A stretch of 64,000 nucleotides of DNA, from NCBI RefSeq assembly GCF_000243415.2, contig NZ_KI912270.1:1612001-1676000 (forward strand), in the 5' to 3' direction. Source of the stretch: Mycolicibacterium tusciae JS617 (lineage in GTDB: Bacteria; Actinomycetota; Actinomycetes; Mycobacteriales; Mycobacteriaceae). The notes beneath the pieces were generated by a model, which was not told where the DNA came from, ran no database searches, and saw only the letters and a list, made by a program, of their open reading frames with translations. Positions 17,878 through 26,591 of the stretch are shown here, in pieces. The position numbers and the translations under genes are program-made. Position 1 is the first letter of the stretch, and every line of letters begins with the position of its first letter.

Positions 17878-18975
17878 GTGTCCGATAAGCCCGCGAAGGT
17901 CCCGCCCGCCCGCGTCGTCCGCATCATCGAGTCCGCGCGCACGGCGCTGCAAAAACTCAACCGGGCCATGGTTCCCGGCAACATCGCATTACTCGAGACG
18001 GCGCAGGGCGCCTGGGTGTCGGCGGCCCTTTACGTGGCTGCCAAGCTCGGCATCGCCGACGAGCTCGCCAACGGCCCCAAGACAGCCGACCAGGTAGCCG
18101 CCAAAGTGGGCGCGCACCCGGACTCGGTGTTCCGCTTGATGCGCATGCTCGCCGGTCGGGATGTGTTCCGCCAACGGCGGGATGGCCGGTTCGAGCTGGC
18201 CCCCATGGGTGAGGCGTTACGCGCCGACGCCCCGGGGTCCCTGCGGTCGATGGTCCTGTTCATCGGCTCTCCCGAGCACTGGACGGAATGGGGCGAGCTG
18301 CTGTACTCGGTGCAGACAGGCCGGCCCTCGCCCGAAAAGCTCTACGGCAAGTCATATTTCGAGCATCTCGATGAGGCACCCGAGCAGGCTGCGATCTTCA
18401 ACGACGCCATGTCGACGATGGCGGCCATGGCCAACGAAACGGTGCTCCCGGCCTATGACTTCTCCGGGTTCAAGCTCATCGCCGACATCGGCGGTGGCCA
18501 TGGCCGGCTGCTCAGCGCCATTCTGCGGTCAGCCCCGACGGCTAGGGGCGTGCTGTTCGACCTTCCCTCGGTCGTCGCCGGGGCCGGGCCGGTGCTCGAG
18601 GCTGCAGGCGTCGCGAATCGTTGCGCCGTCGAGGGCGGTTCATTCATGGACTCGGTGCCCGACGGTGCCGATGCCTACGTGATGAAGTCGATCATCCACG
18701 ACTGGGACGACGAGATCTCGGAAAAGATCCTGCGCAACGTCCGCACCGCGATCGCGTCGAACGGCCGACTGCTGTTGCTCGAACTCGTCCTGCCCGAGCG
18801 CGCGACCGCCAATTGGGGAGCCGTGCTCGACATGGAAATGCTCGTTTCGCCCGGCGGCCGGGAACGCACCCGTGCAGAGTTCGCCAACCTGTTGGCGCGA
18901 TGCGGGTTCCGACTCACCCGGGTCGTCGACACCGCGACGCCGATGATGTCGATCGTGGAAGCCGCCCCCGCTTAG
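17878..18975 (+). CDS. SAM-dependent O-methyltransferase, plant-OMT/hydroxyneurosporene type
   Basis: A 365-residue protein. An N-terminal winged-helix dimerisation domain (about 40-130, ADELANGPKTADQVAAKVG) precedes a class I methyltransferase domain with the SAM loop LIADIGGGHGRLLSAIL (about 200-216), and KSIIHDWDDEISEKIL supplies the His-Asp pair used as catalytic base in this family. The LELVLPERATANWG and MLVSPGGRERTRAEF segments are typical. The substrate is probably a small phenol or carbonyl compound and cannot be named. Start GTG 17878 lies 8 nt after TAGGCT, suggesting a leaderless mRNA. The 3' end overlaps the next, convergent gene by 4 bp. It is part of a block absent from the M. 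tuberculosis locus. Confidence 0.82.
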   Translation: MSDKPAKVPPARVVRIIESARTALQKLNRAMVPGNIALLETAQGAWVSAALYVAAKLGIADELANGPKTADQVAAKVGAHPDSVFRLMRMLAGRDVFRQRRDGRFELAPMGEALRADAPGSLRSMVLFIGSPEHWTEWGELLYSVQTGRPSPEKLYGKSYFEHLDEAPEQAAIFNDAMSTMAAMANETVLPAYDFSGFKLIADIGGGHGRLLSAILRSAPTARGVLFDLPSVVAGAGPVLEAAGVANRCAVEGGSFMDSVPDGADAYVMKSIIHDWDDEISEKILRNVRTAIASNGRLLLLELVLPERATANWGAVLDMEMLVSPGGRERTRAEFANLLARCGFRLTRVVDTATPMMSIVEAAPA

Positions 18976-19754
18976 CGCTTCTTTTCGCGGACCTTGTACG
19001 TCGACGGCCACGACTCCCGGGTCTCGTCGCCGACCAGCGGTACGCCCTTGCTGCCGATCCTGATGTCGAACGCCTCTTTGCCCACGCCGACCTCGCGGTT
19101 GGCGTGTTCGGTGGCGAGGTAGATCAGCTGGTCGATCTCCGCCTCGGCGAAAGCGACGAACGTGGTGTTGCGCACGATCTCCTCCTCGGGCGGGGCCATC
19201 CGCTCGGGGAGCAGACGCGATGCCAGAGCCGCGAGCCCCAGCAGGGAGAACGGAACAACCCAGTAGCAGACGAACGACAGCGGCGTCTTGGTGTCCAGGA
19301 TGGTCGCCTCGCCGTACACGATGGGCGGGATGGCCGACGACACCGTCATGCCCGCGAACGCGGCGACCCAGATCCACGTCAACACCGCGGTGATGCGCTT
19401 GAAGACGTCGGTTTCGGTGATTTCCTTGGGCTGGCCGACCTCGGCGAACTCACGTACGAACGGCCTGCCGACCAGCACGCTGCCGAGCGCCACGAGGAAG
19501 ATGCCCGCGTTGCTCAGCGGCTGCATCCACTGCTGCATGAACTGATCAGTCAACGTGAAGGTCAGCACCGTCAGTATCAAAAACGTTGCGATAGCGCCGA
19601 TTTCAAGTGCGCGTCCCGGCGTTCCCTTGACGCGTCCGATCACGAAGGACAGCAGCGCGATCGCGAACGCGACCAGCACCGCGGTGTGAAAGGGGACGTT
19701 GCCGACAAGAACCCAATAGACGATCCATGGCGCGAAGCCCAGAAGAATGCCCAC
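18972..19754 (-). CDS. six-helix membrane protein of unknown function
   Basis: A 260-residue protein I do not recognise. It has six hydrophobic segments in the first 185 residues (for example HTAVLVAFAIALLSFVIG, IGAIATFLILTVLTFTL, ITAVLTWIWVAAFAGMTVSS) and a hydrophilic C-terminal region of about 75 residues (EEEIVRNTTFVAFAEAEIDQ ... STYKVREKKR) with a basic end, likely cytoplasmic. The HTAVLVAFAIAL region resembles the start of small mycobacterial integral membrane proteins encoded beside flavin or nitroreductase genes, but that is weak. The start is GTG 19754. It converges on the methyltransferase with overlapping stop codons. Confidence 0.6.
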   Translation of the reverse strand: MGILLGFAPWIVYWVLVGNVPFHTAVLVAFAIALLSFVIGRVKGTPGRALEIGAIATFLILTVLTFTLTDQFMQQWMQPLSNAGIFLVALGSVLVGRPFVREFAEVGQPKEITETDVFKRITAVLTWIWVAAFAGMTVSSAIPPIVYGEATILDTKTPLSFVCYWVVPFSLLGLAALASRLLPERMAPPEEEIVRNTTFVAFAEAEIDQLIYLATEHANREVGVGKEAFDIRIGSKGVPLVGDETRESWPSTYKVREKKR

Positions 19755-19835
19755 GGTGGATCAGTTTAGGTTGTCAGTCAACGGCCCGACTGTAAACCCA
19801 TTGCACCTGCCACAGCGCCGACTACTTTGTGACTG

Positions 19836-20207
19836 ATGAAGCGCCGCAACGTGTCGTCCGGCTCAGAGTACGAGGCAACGGTCGGATACTCGCGTGCGGT
19901 ACGGACGGGCCCGTACGTCGTGGTGGCGGGTACGACTGGCACCGGTGACGACGTCACCGCGCAGGCGCGGGACGCCTTGCAGCGCATAGAGATAGCACTT
20001 CGGGAAGTCGGCGCGTCCATGGCGGACGTGGTGCGTACCCGAATGTATGTGACCGATGTCTCTCTGTGGCGCGACGTCGGCGCCGTCCATGCCGAGGTGT
20101 TCGGCGAGGTCATGCCCGTGGCGACCATGGTCGAAGTGTCCGCCCTGATCGCGCCGGAACACCTGGTGGAGATCGAGGTCGACGCGTACGTCGACGGGGA
20201 CCGATAG
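19836..20207 (+). CDS. RidA/YjgF-family protein (Rv2704-like)
   Basis: A 123-residue trimeric-type RidA fold. YSRAVRTGPYVVVAGTTG and the DVVRTRMYVTDVSLWRDVG stretch fit the family. The Arg that binds the substrate carboxylate in enamine/imine deaminases corresponds to the VRTRMYVTD arginine. RidA proteins hydrolyse reactive 2-aminoacrylate-type intermediates released by PLP enzymes. ATG 19836 was chosen; the protein starts MKRRNVSSGSEYE. In M. tuberculosis this gene also follows sigA. Confidence 0.82.
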   Translation: MKRRNVSSGSEYEATVGYSRAVRTGPYVVVAGTTGTGDDVTAQARDALQRIEIALREVGASMADVVRTRMYVTDVSLWRDVGAVHAEVFGEVMPVATMVEVSALIAPEHLVEIEVDAYVDGDR

Positions 20208-20226
20208 GCCGAGCGCGCACCGCGCG

Positions 20227-20586
20227 CTAGTGCGAGAGCGGGGCGAAGCGTCCGTCGGCCCCCGGCTCGTACGGCGTGACCGTAATCACAGCATCCCTAG
20301 GGAGTGGTCCGTACAAATGCGGGAACACCATCGCATCGGGATCGGTCGGAACGCCGGGTTCCCAACGGACTGGAGAGGACAACCGTGCCGGGTCGACGCG
20401 GAGCAGCACGAGGTCTGTGCGACCGGCGTAAAGCCGGTTCGCCGGCAGGTGCACCTGCTCGGGCGTGGACAGATGAACGAAGCCGCTCGAGGCCAGCGAA
20501 TCGGGGCGAAGCTCACCGTGCGTCTGCCCAGCACGCCACTCTTCGGCACCGCAAATGTGGACCAGCACAGCCGGCAAGGGTTGCAT
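20227..20586 (-). CDS. DUF952 family protein
   Basis: A 119-residue protein. LVHICGAEEWRAGQTHGELR, SSGFVHLSTPEQVHLPANR and FPHLYGPLPRDAVI are the three signature blocks of DUF952, a small fold related to ADP-ribosyltransferase/RNA 2'-phosphotransferase-like proteins. The conserved histidine-bearing FVHLST motif is intact. The start ATG 20586 (MQPLPAVLVH) was chosen because longer upstream starts add non-family sequence. The biochemical role is unknown. Confidence 0.75.
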   Translation of the reverse strand: MQPLPAVLVHICGAEEWRAGQTHGELRPDSLASSGFVHLSTPEQVHLPANRLYAGRTDLVLLRVDPARLSSPVRWEPGVPTDPDAMVFPHLYGPLPRDAVITVTPYEPGADGRFAPLSH

Positions 20587-20717
20587 ACCGCCAGCCTGCC
20601 GCGTCGGCAACTTGGTGTAACGGTGAGACACGACACACCGGTAAACCATCGGGGAACAAGGCCAGAACCGAAAGCGTCTGACACAGTAGACATACGTGAG
20701 TAACCGATGGAGGTGCC

Positions 20718-20909
20718 ATGACCGCAACGCTCTTTAGCCCGGAATTGACCAAGGCTGACCGCTGCGATCGCTGCGGGGCCGCGGCTCGCGTACGGGCAAA
20801 GCTGCCGTCCGGCGGCGAACTGCTGTTCTGCCAGCATCACGCCAACGAGCACGAAGCCAAGCTGGTGGAGCTCGCAGCGGTTCTCGAGTCGAGCCCGCTG
20901 GAGGCATAG
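20718..20909 (+). CDS. small zinc-binding protein (DUF7455-like)
   Basis: A 63-residue protein. ADRCDRCGAAARVRA supplies a CxxC knuckle, and LLFCQHHANEH supplies Cys-x-His-His, so a single zinc site is likely. The rest is a C-terminal helix (KLVELAAVLESS). It starts at ATG 20718 behind GGAGGTGCC. Such proteins are common and conserved in actinobacteria next to sigma factor genes. The function is unknown. A strong hairpin follows its stop codon. Confidence 0.78.
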   Translation: MTATLFSPELTKADRCDRCGAAARVRAKLPSGGELLFCQHHANEHEAKLVELAAVLESSPLEA

Positions 20910-20917
20910 CCGCCGAC

Positions 20918-20954
20918 ACGATGGCCCGCCCCGTTAGGAGGGAAGGGCCATCGT
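20918..20954 (+). terminator. 10-bp stem hairpin after the small zinc-protein gene
   Basis: ACGATGGCCC (20918-20927) pairs perfectly with GGGCCATCGT (20945-20954) across a 17-nt loop. It starts 8 bp after the preceding stop and ends 19 bp before the next start. There is no T-run, so it is either a mycobacterial-type terminator without a U-tract or an mRNA stability or attenuation element. Confidence 0.5.
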
Positions 20955-20973
20955 CAGGAATGCTGGGCTGGAA

Positions 20974-22011
20974 ATGAGCGACCAGTCCCAACCGTTACCG
21001 TTGCCCCCGTCGCGCCATCACATTCGGCATATCGTCACGCGCACGCTCTCAAAAAGCTGGGACGATTCGATCTTTTCCGAGTCGGCGCAGGCGGCGTTCT
21101 GGTGCGCGCTGTCGCTTCCTCCGCTGCTGTTGGGCATGCTCGGCAGTCTCGCGTACATAGCGCCTTTGTTCGGCCCGGAGACCTTGCCGGCCATCCAGGA
21201 CCAGTTGATCGGCACCGCGGAACGCTTCTTCTCCGCCAGCATCGTGGACGAGATCATCGAGCCCACGGTCCTCGACATCGTCAAGGGCGCCAGGGGCGAA
21301 GTGGTGTCGATCGGCTTCGTGATCTCGCTGTGGGCGGGCTCGTCGGCCATCTCGTCGTTCGTGGACTCCGTAGTGGAGGCCCACGACCAGACACCACTGC
21401 GCCATCCCGTGCGGCAACGGTTCTTCGCGCTGGGCCTGTACGTGGTGATGCTGGTGTCGGCGATTGCGGCAGCGCCGTTCGTTGCACTGGGGCCGCGCAA
21501 GATCGCCGAACAGTTGCCCGAAAGCTGGGACAACGCACTGGCCTTCGGCTACTACCCCCTGCTGTTCGTCACGTTCGTGGTCGGGGTGAACATTCTCTAT
21601 CGGGTGTCGTTGCCCGAACCGCTACCCTCGCACCGGCTTGTCCTGGGGTCGATCCTGGCAACGGTCGTCTTCCTGGCGGCGACATTGGGCCTGCGGGTCT
21701 ACCTGACCTGGATAACCAGCACCGGATACACCTATGGCGCATTGGCGACACCGATCGCGTTCCTGCTGTTCGCCTTCTTCCTCGGCTTCGCGATCATGCT
21801 GGGCGCCGAACTCAACGCCGCCATCCAGGAGGAGTGGCCTGCGTCGACCACCCATGCCAATCGGGCCCGGGCCTGGCTCAAGCGCAAAGCCGGCTCACCT
21901 AACGGTGACGATGAGCCTTCCGACGAAAAAGCGGTCGCCATCGCCGCTCCGCCAGCTGCGGCAGGATCGCCGGCTCCGCCAGCGGGGGGGACCGACGCCG
22001 CTACGTCTTGA
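20974..22011 (+). CDS. YihY/BrkB-family membrane protein (Rv2707-like)
   Basis: A 345-residue protein with about six transmembrane segments between residues 45 and 285, e.g. SEAQAAFWCALSLPPLLLG-like helix 1 (FWCALSLPPLLLGMLGSL) and a final TPIAFLLFAFFLGFAIMLGA. ELNAAIQ after the last helix is the family's signature. The C-terminal 60 residues are polar and alanine/proline rich. Despite the name BrkB (serum resistance in Bordetella), no transport substrate is established. It starts at ATG 20974, and its end overlaps the convergent DUF3039 gene by 11 bp. Confidence 0.8.
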   Translation: MSDQSQPLPLPPSRHHIRHIVTRTLSKSWDDSIFSESAQAAFWCALSLPPLLLGMLGSLAYIAPLFGPETLPAIQDQLIGTAERFFSASIVDEIIEPTVLDIVKGARGEVVSIGFVISLWAGSSAISSFVDSVVEAHDQTPLRHPVRQRFFALGLYVVMLVSAIAAAPFVALGPRKIAEQLPESWDNALAFGYYPLLFVTFVVGVNILYRVSLPEPLPSHRLVLGSILATVVFLAATLGLRVYLTWITSTGYTYGALATPIAFLLFAFFLGFAIMLGAELNAAIQEEWPASTTHANRARAWLKRKAGSPNGDDEPSDEKAVAIAAPPAAAGSPAPPAGGTDAATS

Positions 22012-22237
22012 GCTTCTCGTAGATCTTCTTGCAGTCGGGGCAGACCGGCGACCCGGGTTTCGCAGCCTTCGTGACCGGGAACACCTCGCCGCACAGCGCC
22101 ACGACGTGCGTACCCATCACCGCGCTCTCGGCGATCTTGTCCTTCTTGACGTAGTGAAAGTACTTCGGGGTGTCGCTGTCAGTCCCGTCGTCGACGCGTT
22201 CGTCGGTGTCGGTGCGTTCGATCGTCTGGGTTCGCAT
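22001..22237 (-). CDS. DUF3039 zinc-ribbon protein (Rv2708c-like)
   Basis: A 78-residue protein. A polar acidic N-terminus (residues 1-25) is followed by YFHYVKKDKIAESAVMGTHV and a three-cysteine zinc site: VVALCGEVF and SPVCPDCKKIYEKL, with the histidine in THVVALC as a possible fourth ligand. It is the right length for DUF3039. It converges on the BrkB-like gene with an 11-bp overlap. Unknown function. Confidence 0.82.
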   Translation of the reverse strand: MRTQTIERTDTDERVDDGTDSDTPKYFHYVKKDKIAESAVMGTHVVALCGEVFPVTKAAKPGSPVCPDCKKIYEKLKT

Positions 22238-22302
22238 GTCACCATTTTGCCTGCCGCGAATCCGGTCCGTACAGCAGACGATGAGTGTGGAACAGTGGAG
22301 GT

Positions 22303-22704
22303 ATGAAACAAGGCCCTGAGCTGAGTTTCGATGATGACGGTCGGCCGATCCTGATCACCCGTGCCGCGCCCTCGTACGAAGTCCAGCACCGGCAACGGGT
22401 ACGCAAGTACCTGGCGTTGATGTTCTGGCGGGTGCCCGCGCTGATCGGGGCCGCGGTGGCATACGGCATCTGGGAGAACGGACTCATCTCGCTGGCGATC
22501 CTGGTGGCGTCCATCCCGTTGCCGTGGATTGCGGTCCTGATCGCCAATGATCGTCCGCCGCGCCGTGCCGAAGAACCGCGTCGATACGAGTCCAAACGGC
22601 GAATTCCACTGTTTCCGACGGCCGAACGACCCGCGCTGGAGCATCGCGCTCACTCGGTGCGGCAATCCGGCGAGGGCGATCCGCCCCGCGATGTCGTGGG
22701 CTGA
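22303..22704 (+). CDS. DUF3099 membrane protein (Rv2709-like)
   Basis: A 133-residue protein starting MKQGPELSFDDDGRP. ILITRAAPSYEVQHRQRVRKY is the family's conserved entry block. It is followed by two adjacent helices (YLALMFWRVPALIGAAVAYG and LISLAILVASIPLPWIAVLI) and a basic, polar tail. The ATG at 22303 was preferred because of the GTGGAGGT upstream. It lies directly before sigB, as in M. tuberculosis. Unknown function. Confidence 0.8.
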   Translation: MKQGPELSFDDDGRPILITRAAPSYEVQHRQRVRKYLALMFWRVPALIGAAVAYGIWENGLISLAILVASIPLPWIAVLIANDRPPRRAEEPRRYESKRRIPLFPTAERPALEHRAHSVRQSGEGDPPRDVVG

Positions 22705-22787
22705 GGATTTTCTTTCGCTATTCTCAGCACATTCTCAGGTCGACTGCGAATAACCGCAGATCAGAAGGTGTGAATCGGCCGATGCGT

Positions 22788-22814
22788 GGGAACTCCTAGG
22801 GGCAGAAGAGCGTT
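22788..22814 (+). promoter_or_regulatory. SigE/SigH-type (ECF) promoter of sigB
   Basis: GGGAAC (22788-22793) and CGTT (22811-22814) give the GGAAC-N18-GTT arrangement recognised by mycobacterial SigE, SigH and SigL, and known upstream of sigB. It predicts a transcript starting near 22820, about 30 nt before the AGGAGG (22841-22846) and start codon. Confidence 0.75.
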
Positions 22815-22851
22815 ATAGCTCTTGACAGTTCCACCCGATCAGGAGGCCGTC

Positions 22852-23811
<960 letters not shown>

Positions 23812-23823
23812 AGCGTTTTCCCT

Positions 23824-23853
23824 GAATGCCCGCCGGTTCGCCGGCGGGCATTC
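23824..23853 (+). terminator. intrinsic terminator of sigB
   Basis: A perfect 13-bp stem (GAATGCCCGCCGG with CCGGCGGGCATTC) closed by a TTCG tetraloop starts 12 bp after the sigB stop and is followed by TTACTT. This is the clearest terminator in the window. Confidence 0.88.
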
Positions 23854-23933
23854 TTACTTGGTCGTGTCGGCTGGCGTAGCGCCGCAGTTCAGGCGACCCG
23901 GCCGGTAGACTCACCTTGACGGAGGGTTGTGAA

Positions 23934-24629
23934 ATGAACGATCTGGTCGACACCACCGAGATGTACCTGCGGACCATCTACGACCTCGAGGAAGAGGGCG
24001 TAGTGCCGCTGCGTGCGCGCATCGCTGAGCGCCTGGACCAGAGCGGCCCGACCGTCAGCCAGACCGTCTCCCGGATGGAACGCGACGGCCTGCTGCACGT
24101 GGCAGGTGACCGGCACCTCCAGCTCACCGACAAGGGCCGCGGCCTGGCCGTCGCCGTCATGCGCAAGCATCGACTCGCCGAGCGGCTCCTGGTCGACGTG
24201 ATCGGGCTGCCGTGGGAGGAAGTGCATGCCGAGGCGTGTCGCTGGGAACACGTGATGAGCGAGGACGTCGAGCGCCGCCTGGTTCGGGTCCTCGACAATC
24301 CCACGACCTCCCCCTTCGGCAATCCCATCCCAGGCCTGGCCGAGCTCGGTCTGGCCTCCAGCGGATTGGGCGCCGACCAGATCAACCTGGTGCGGCTCAC
24401 CGAGCTGCCCGCCGGAATGCCGGTCGCCGTCGTGGTGCGCCAGCTGACCGAACACGTCCAAGGCGATGTCGAGCTCATCGGGCGACTCAAGGACGCCGGT
24501 GTCGTGCCCAATGCCCGCGTGACCGTGGAAGCCAACGACCACGGCGGCGTGATGATCGTGATCCCCGGCCACGAGCAGGTCGAATTGCCCCACCACATGG
24601 CGCACGCCGTCAAGGTCGAGAAGGTCTAG
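23934..24629 (+). CDS. ideR: iron-dependent repressor IdeR
   Basis: A 231-residue DtxR-family regulator that, with Fe2+, represses siderophore genes and activates iron storage. The N-terminal winged HTH contains SGPTVSQTVSRMERDG (about 37-52). All metal ligands are present at the known positions: Met10, Cys102, Glu105, His106 for the ancillary or primary site and His79, Glu83, His98 for the other. An SH3-like domain follows from about 145. Start ATG 23934 follows GGAGGG. TAGACT at 23905-23910 is a plausible -10. The gene overlaps the convergent DUF4192 gene by 4 bp. Confidence 0.96.
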   Translation: MNDLVDTTEMYLRTIYDLEEEGVVPLRARIAERLDQSGPTVSQTVSRMERDGLLHVAGDRHLQLTDKGRGLAVAVMRKHRLAERLLVDVIGLPWEEVHAEACRWEHVMSEDVERRLVRVLDNPTTSPFGNPIPGLAELGLASSGLGADQINLVRLTELPAGMPVAVVVRQLTEHVQGDVELIGRLKDAGVVPNARVTVEANDHGGVMIVIPGHEQVELPHHMAHAVKVEKV

Positions 24630-25663
24630 CCAGCGCGTCGCCCGAACGGGCGCCTGGGCGGCAACTGCACTCCCAGCCGGTTGGCCAACCGGTATCCCGT
24701 CGCGGCCAAGTCGCGGATCTGCTCTGGCCGCATCCCCGACTGCAGCGCGGTGTCGAGCATGCCCGCCATGCGATGGGTGTCGTCGCACCGTAACGCCGCG
24801 TCCAACGACACGCCCGCCAGCGGGCCATCGCCGCGCGCATATGCCGAGAACGCCAGCAGCACAAGCGCTTCCACGCGCCAAGGCTCCGGAAGCGTCCGTG
24901 CCAGCTCAGCCCACAACGACTCAGCGGCTCCGGCGTCCTCCCCCACCGCCAGCGCGTAGAGCGTGTCGCGCACCAGCGGGTCGGTCAACGCGCACGCCAG
25001 CCGCGCGGCCATGTCATCGGACAACGGCTGCCCGTCGGCGACACGGGCAGCCGCGGCGATCGCCGTTTCGACGTCGCCTCGCACGTCGGCATCCGGCCGG
25101 TCGACGTCGCAGCTTCCGATCGCCTCCGCCATGGCTGCGCTGCGGGCCGGATCGGCGACGGCAATGACGTCCTGCAACTCCGCGCGCCGCGCATAGAGCC
25201 TGCGCCCGTCCAGGACAGCCGCCACCGCCAACGGTGACGCGGACGGGTCTTCGACGGTGCCTGCGTGGCCGCAGCCGTCCGCGCAGTGCCACCGTCCCCC
25301 GACCGCGACCCGGTCGACGACATGGGCGGCCAGCAATTCGATGCCGCGCTCGGCCAACGCCGAAGACAGGGAGGCGGCCAGACGACGGTAGTCCTCGTTG
25401 CACATCCGGCACGTTGCGCCGCTCTCGTCGACCACAACTGCGATTGCTGCGTCGGGTTCTGCGGAGGCGGCCACTTCTGCGATGTGTTCGACCGAGTCGG
25501 ACAGCTCACCGGAAAGATCAACGCGCATAACGCATCCCATCTCCCCGCGATCGACAGTCACCAAGACGAGCGACTTCTCGGGCACGAAGCCCAGAACTGC
25601 GGGCAGGGCGGCGATCAGCACGCCGGGTCGGTTCAGGCTGAGGTCGGGTGATTGCGATGTCAT
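24626..25663 (-). CDS. DUF4192 family protein (Rv2712c-like)
   Basis: A 345-residue soluble actinobacterial protein. It begins MTSQSPDLSLNRPGVLIAAL, where PAVLGFVPEKSLVLV is the hallmark DUF4192 strand. Later blocks include AVLDGRRLYARRAELQDV, EALVLLAFSAYARGDGPLA and the helical RMAGMLDTALQSG tail. Two CxxC-like pairs (CRMCNEDYR, CADGCGHAG) may bind a metal. The start was chosen at ATG 25663; an upstream frame extension is unconserved. Function unknown. Its stop overlaps that of ideR. Confidence 0.8.
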   Translation of the reverse strand: MTSQSPDLSLNRPGVLIAALPAVLGFVPEKSLVLVTVDRGEMGCVMRVDLSGELSDSVEHIAEVAASAEPDAAIAVVVDESGATCRMCNEDYRRLAASLSSALAERGIELLAAHVVDRVAVGGRWHCADGCGHAGTVEDPSASPLAVAAVLDGRRLYARRAELQDVIAVADPARSAAMAEAIGSCDVDRPDADVRGDVETAIAAAARVADGQPLSDDMAARLACALTDPLVRDTLYALAVGEDAGAAESLWAELARTLPEPWRVEALVLLAFSAYARGDGPLAGVSLDAALRCDDTHRMAGMLDTALQSGMRPEQIRDLAATGYRLANRLGVQLPPRRPFGRRAG

Positions 25664-25759
25664 GCCCCCACCGTGGTGGGCAGGACCCACGTCCCAGCGC
25701 GCCACATCGTCGCGCGACGCATTCATGGGGATGAATATGAGGTTGGGGATGAATCGGGA

Positions 25760-26457
25760 CTAACCGTCGCGGCGCAGCTTCACCACGGCGTCCCTGAACA
25801 CCGCATCCAGCGACGACGTGTCCGCCTCGTCGGTTGCCGAACCCTGCAACCAGGTGGCGCTGACTCGCGTGTCGCCGACCTGGGCGGCGAATGTGAGTGT
25901 TGTGCGCTCGGATTCCGCTGACGTCACCGTCTGTTCGACGGCGTAGGTGTCGTCTGCGTCGACCGGCGGAGCCGGCAGCATTGTCACGTTCACCGTTGCA
26001 GCGTCCTCACCCTCACCCACGTCAAACGTGGGGCACCCGCGCAGTTGGTCCAGCCGCGCGGCCAACGGCGGGACCGGCCGGGTCACGACGACAATCAGCC
26101 TGCTTGCGGTCTCACTGTCGACGTTGTTGATGCCCTCCACGCCAACCGCCTCGCTATGCCACAGCACCGGCGGCGTGCAGTCGGCAGGCGTCACCGCAGA
26201 GCCCGTCAGAACACCGTCGATGTCCTGCAGCGCGCGGTCAACCGCGCTCACGTCGAGCACCGCGGCCGGATACTGAGGTGGGAACCGGTTGGCCTCGATG
26301 AGTAATTGCGCGATCGGGACGGGGGCTTGTCACCGCCGGCCTCGGCCGCCTGCGTCGTCCCAACGATCACCCGACTGCATGCGGCTTGCAGCACCGCTGC
26401 CATCAGCAGCGCGCATCCACGCAAGCACCGCGACAGCATGTCGACCATCGGCGTCAT
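25760..26457 (-). pseudogene. lipoprotein of the PknH-sensor/DUF5642-like type, split by a -1 frameshift
   Basis: Two frames together make one protein. From ATG 26457 the first frame encodes a lipoprotein signal ending MAAVLQAAC|S (lipobox) and continues to about GGDKPP. Reading then turns into nonsense. The rest, PVPIAQLLIEANRFPPQYPA and on through a 160-residue extracytoplasmic domain with two cysteines (DCTPP, RGCPTF), lies in another frame down to 25760. Adding one base to the run of five C on the coding strand (26321-26325 on the top strand is GGGGG) restores a continuous protein. It is either a real inactivation, a phase-variable tract, or a sequencing error. The family (DUF5642/PknH-like sensor lipoproteins) is assigned with moderate confidence from domain style. 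Confidence 0.65.
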
Positions 26458-26591
26458 CGTCTCATCGGTCGGCCGGGCCGCCGGTCAGGCGCGCGTAGCG
26501 GACCCGAGTTGCCGAACGGGTGGTTAATTTCCCGTGTAGTTGCTGCCCGTCGGCGTGCAAGATCTGCGCAACCGGCGTAGACCTATTCTTC

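Noticed and set aside
19765..19782. TTTAGGTTGTCAGTCAAC resembling an IdeR iron box upstream of the ridA-like gene
   Set aside because: Only the left half fits the TTAGGTTAGGCTAACCTAA consensus; the right half is too degenerate to claim iron control.
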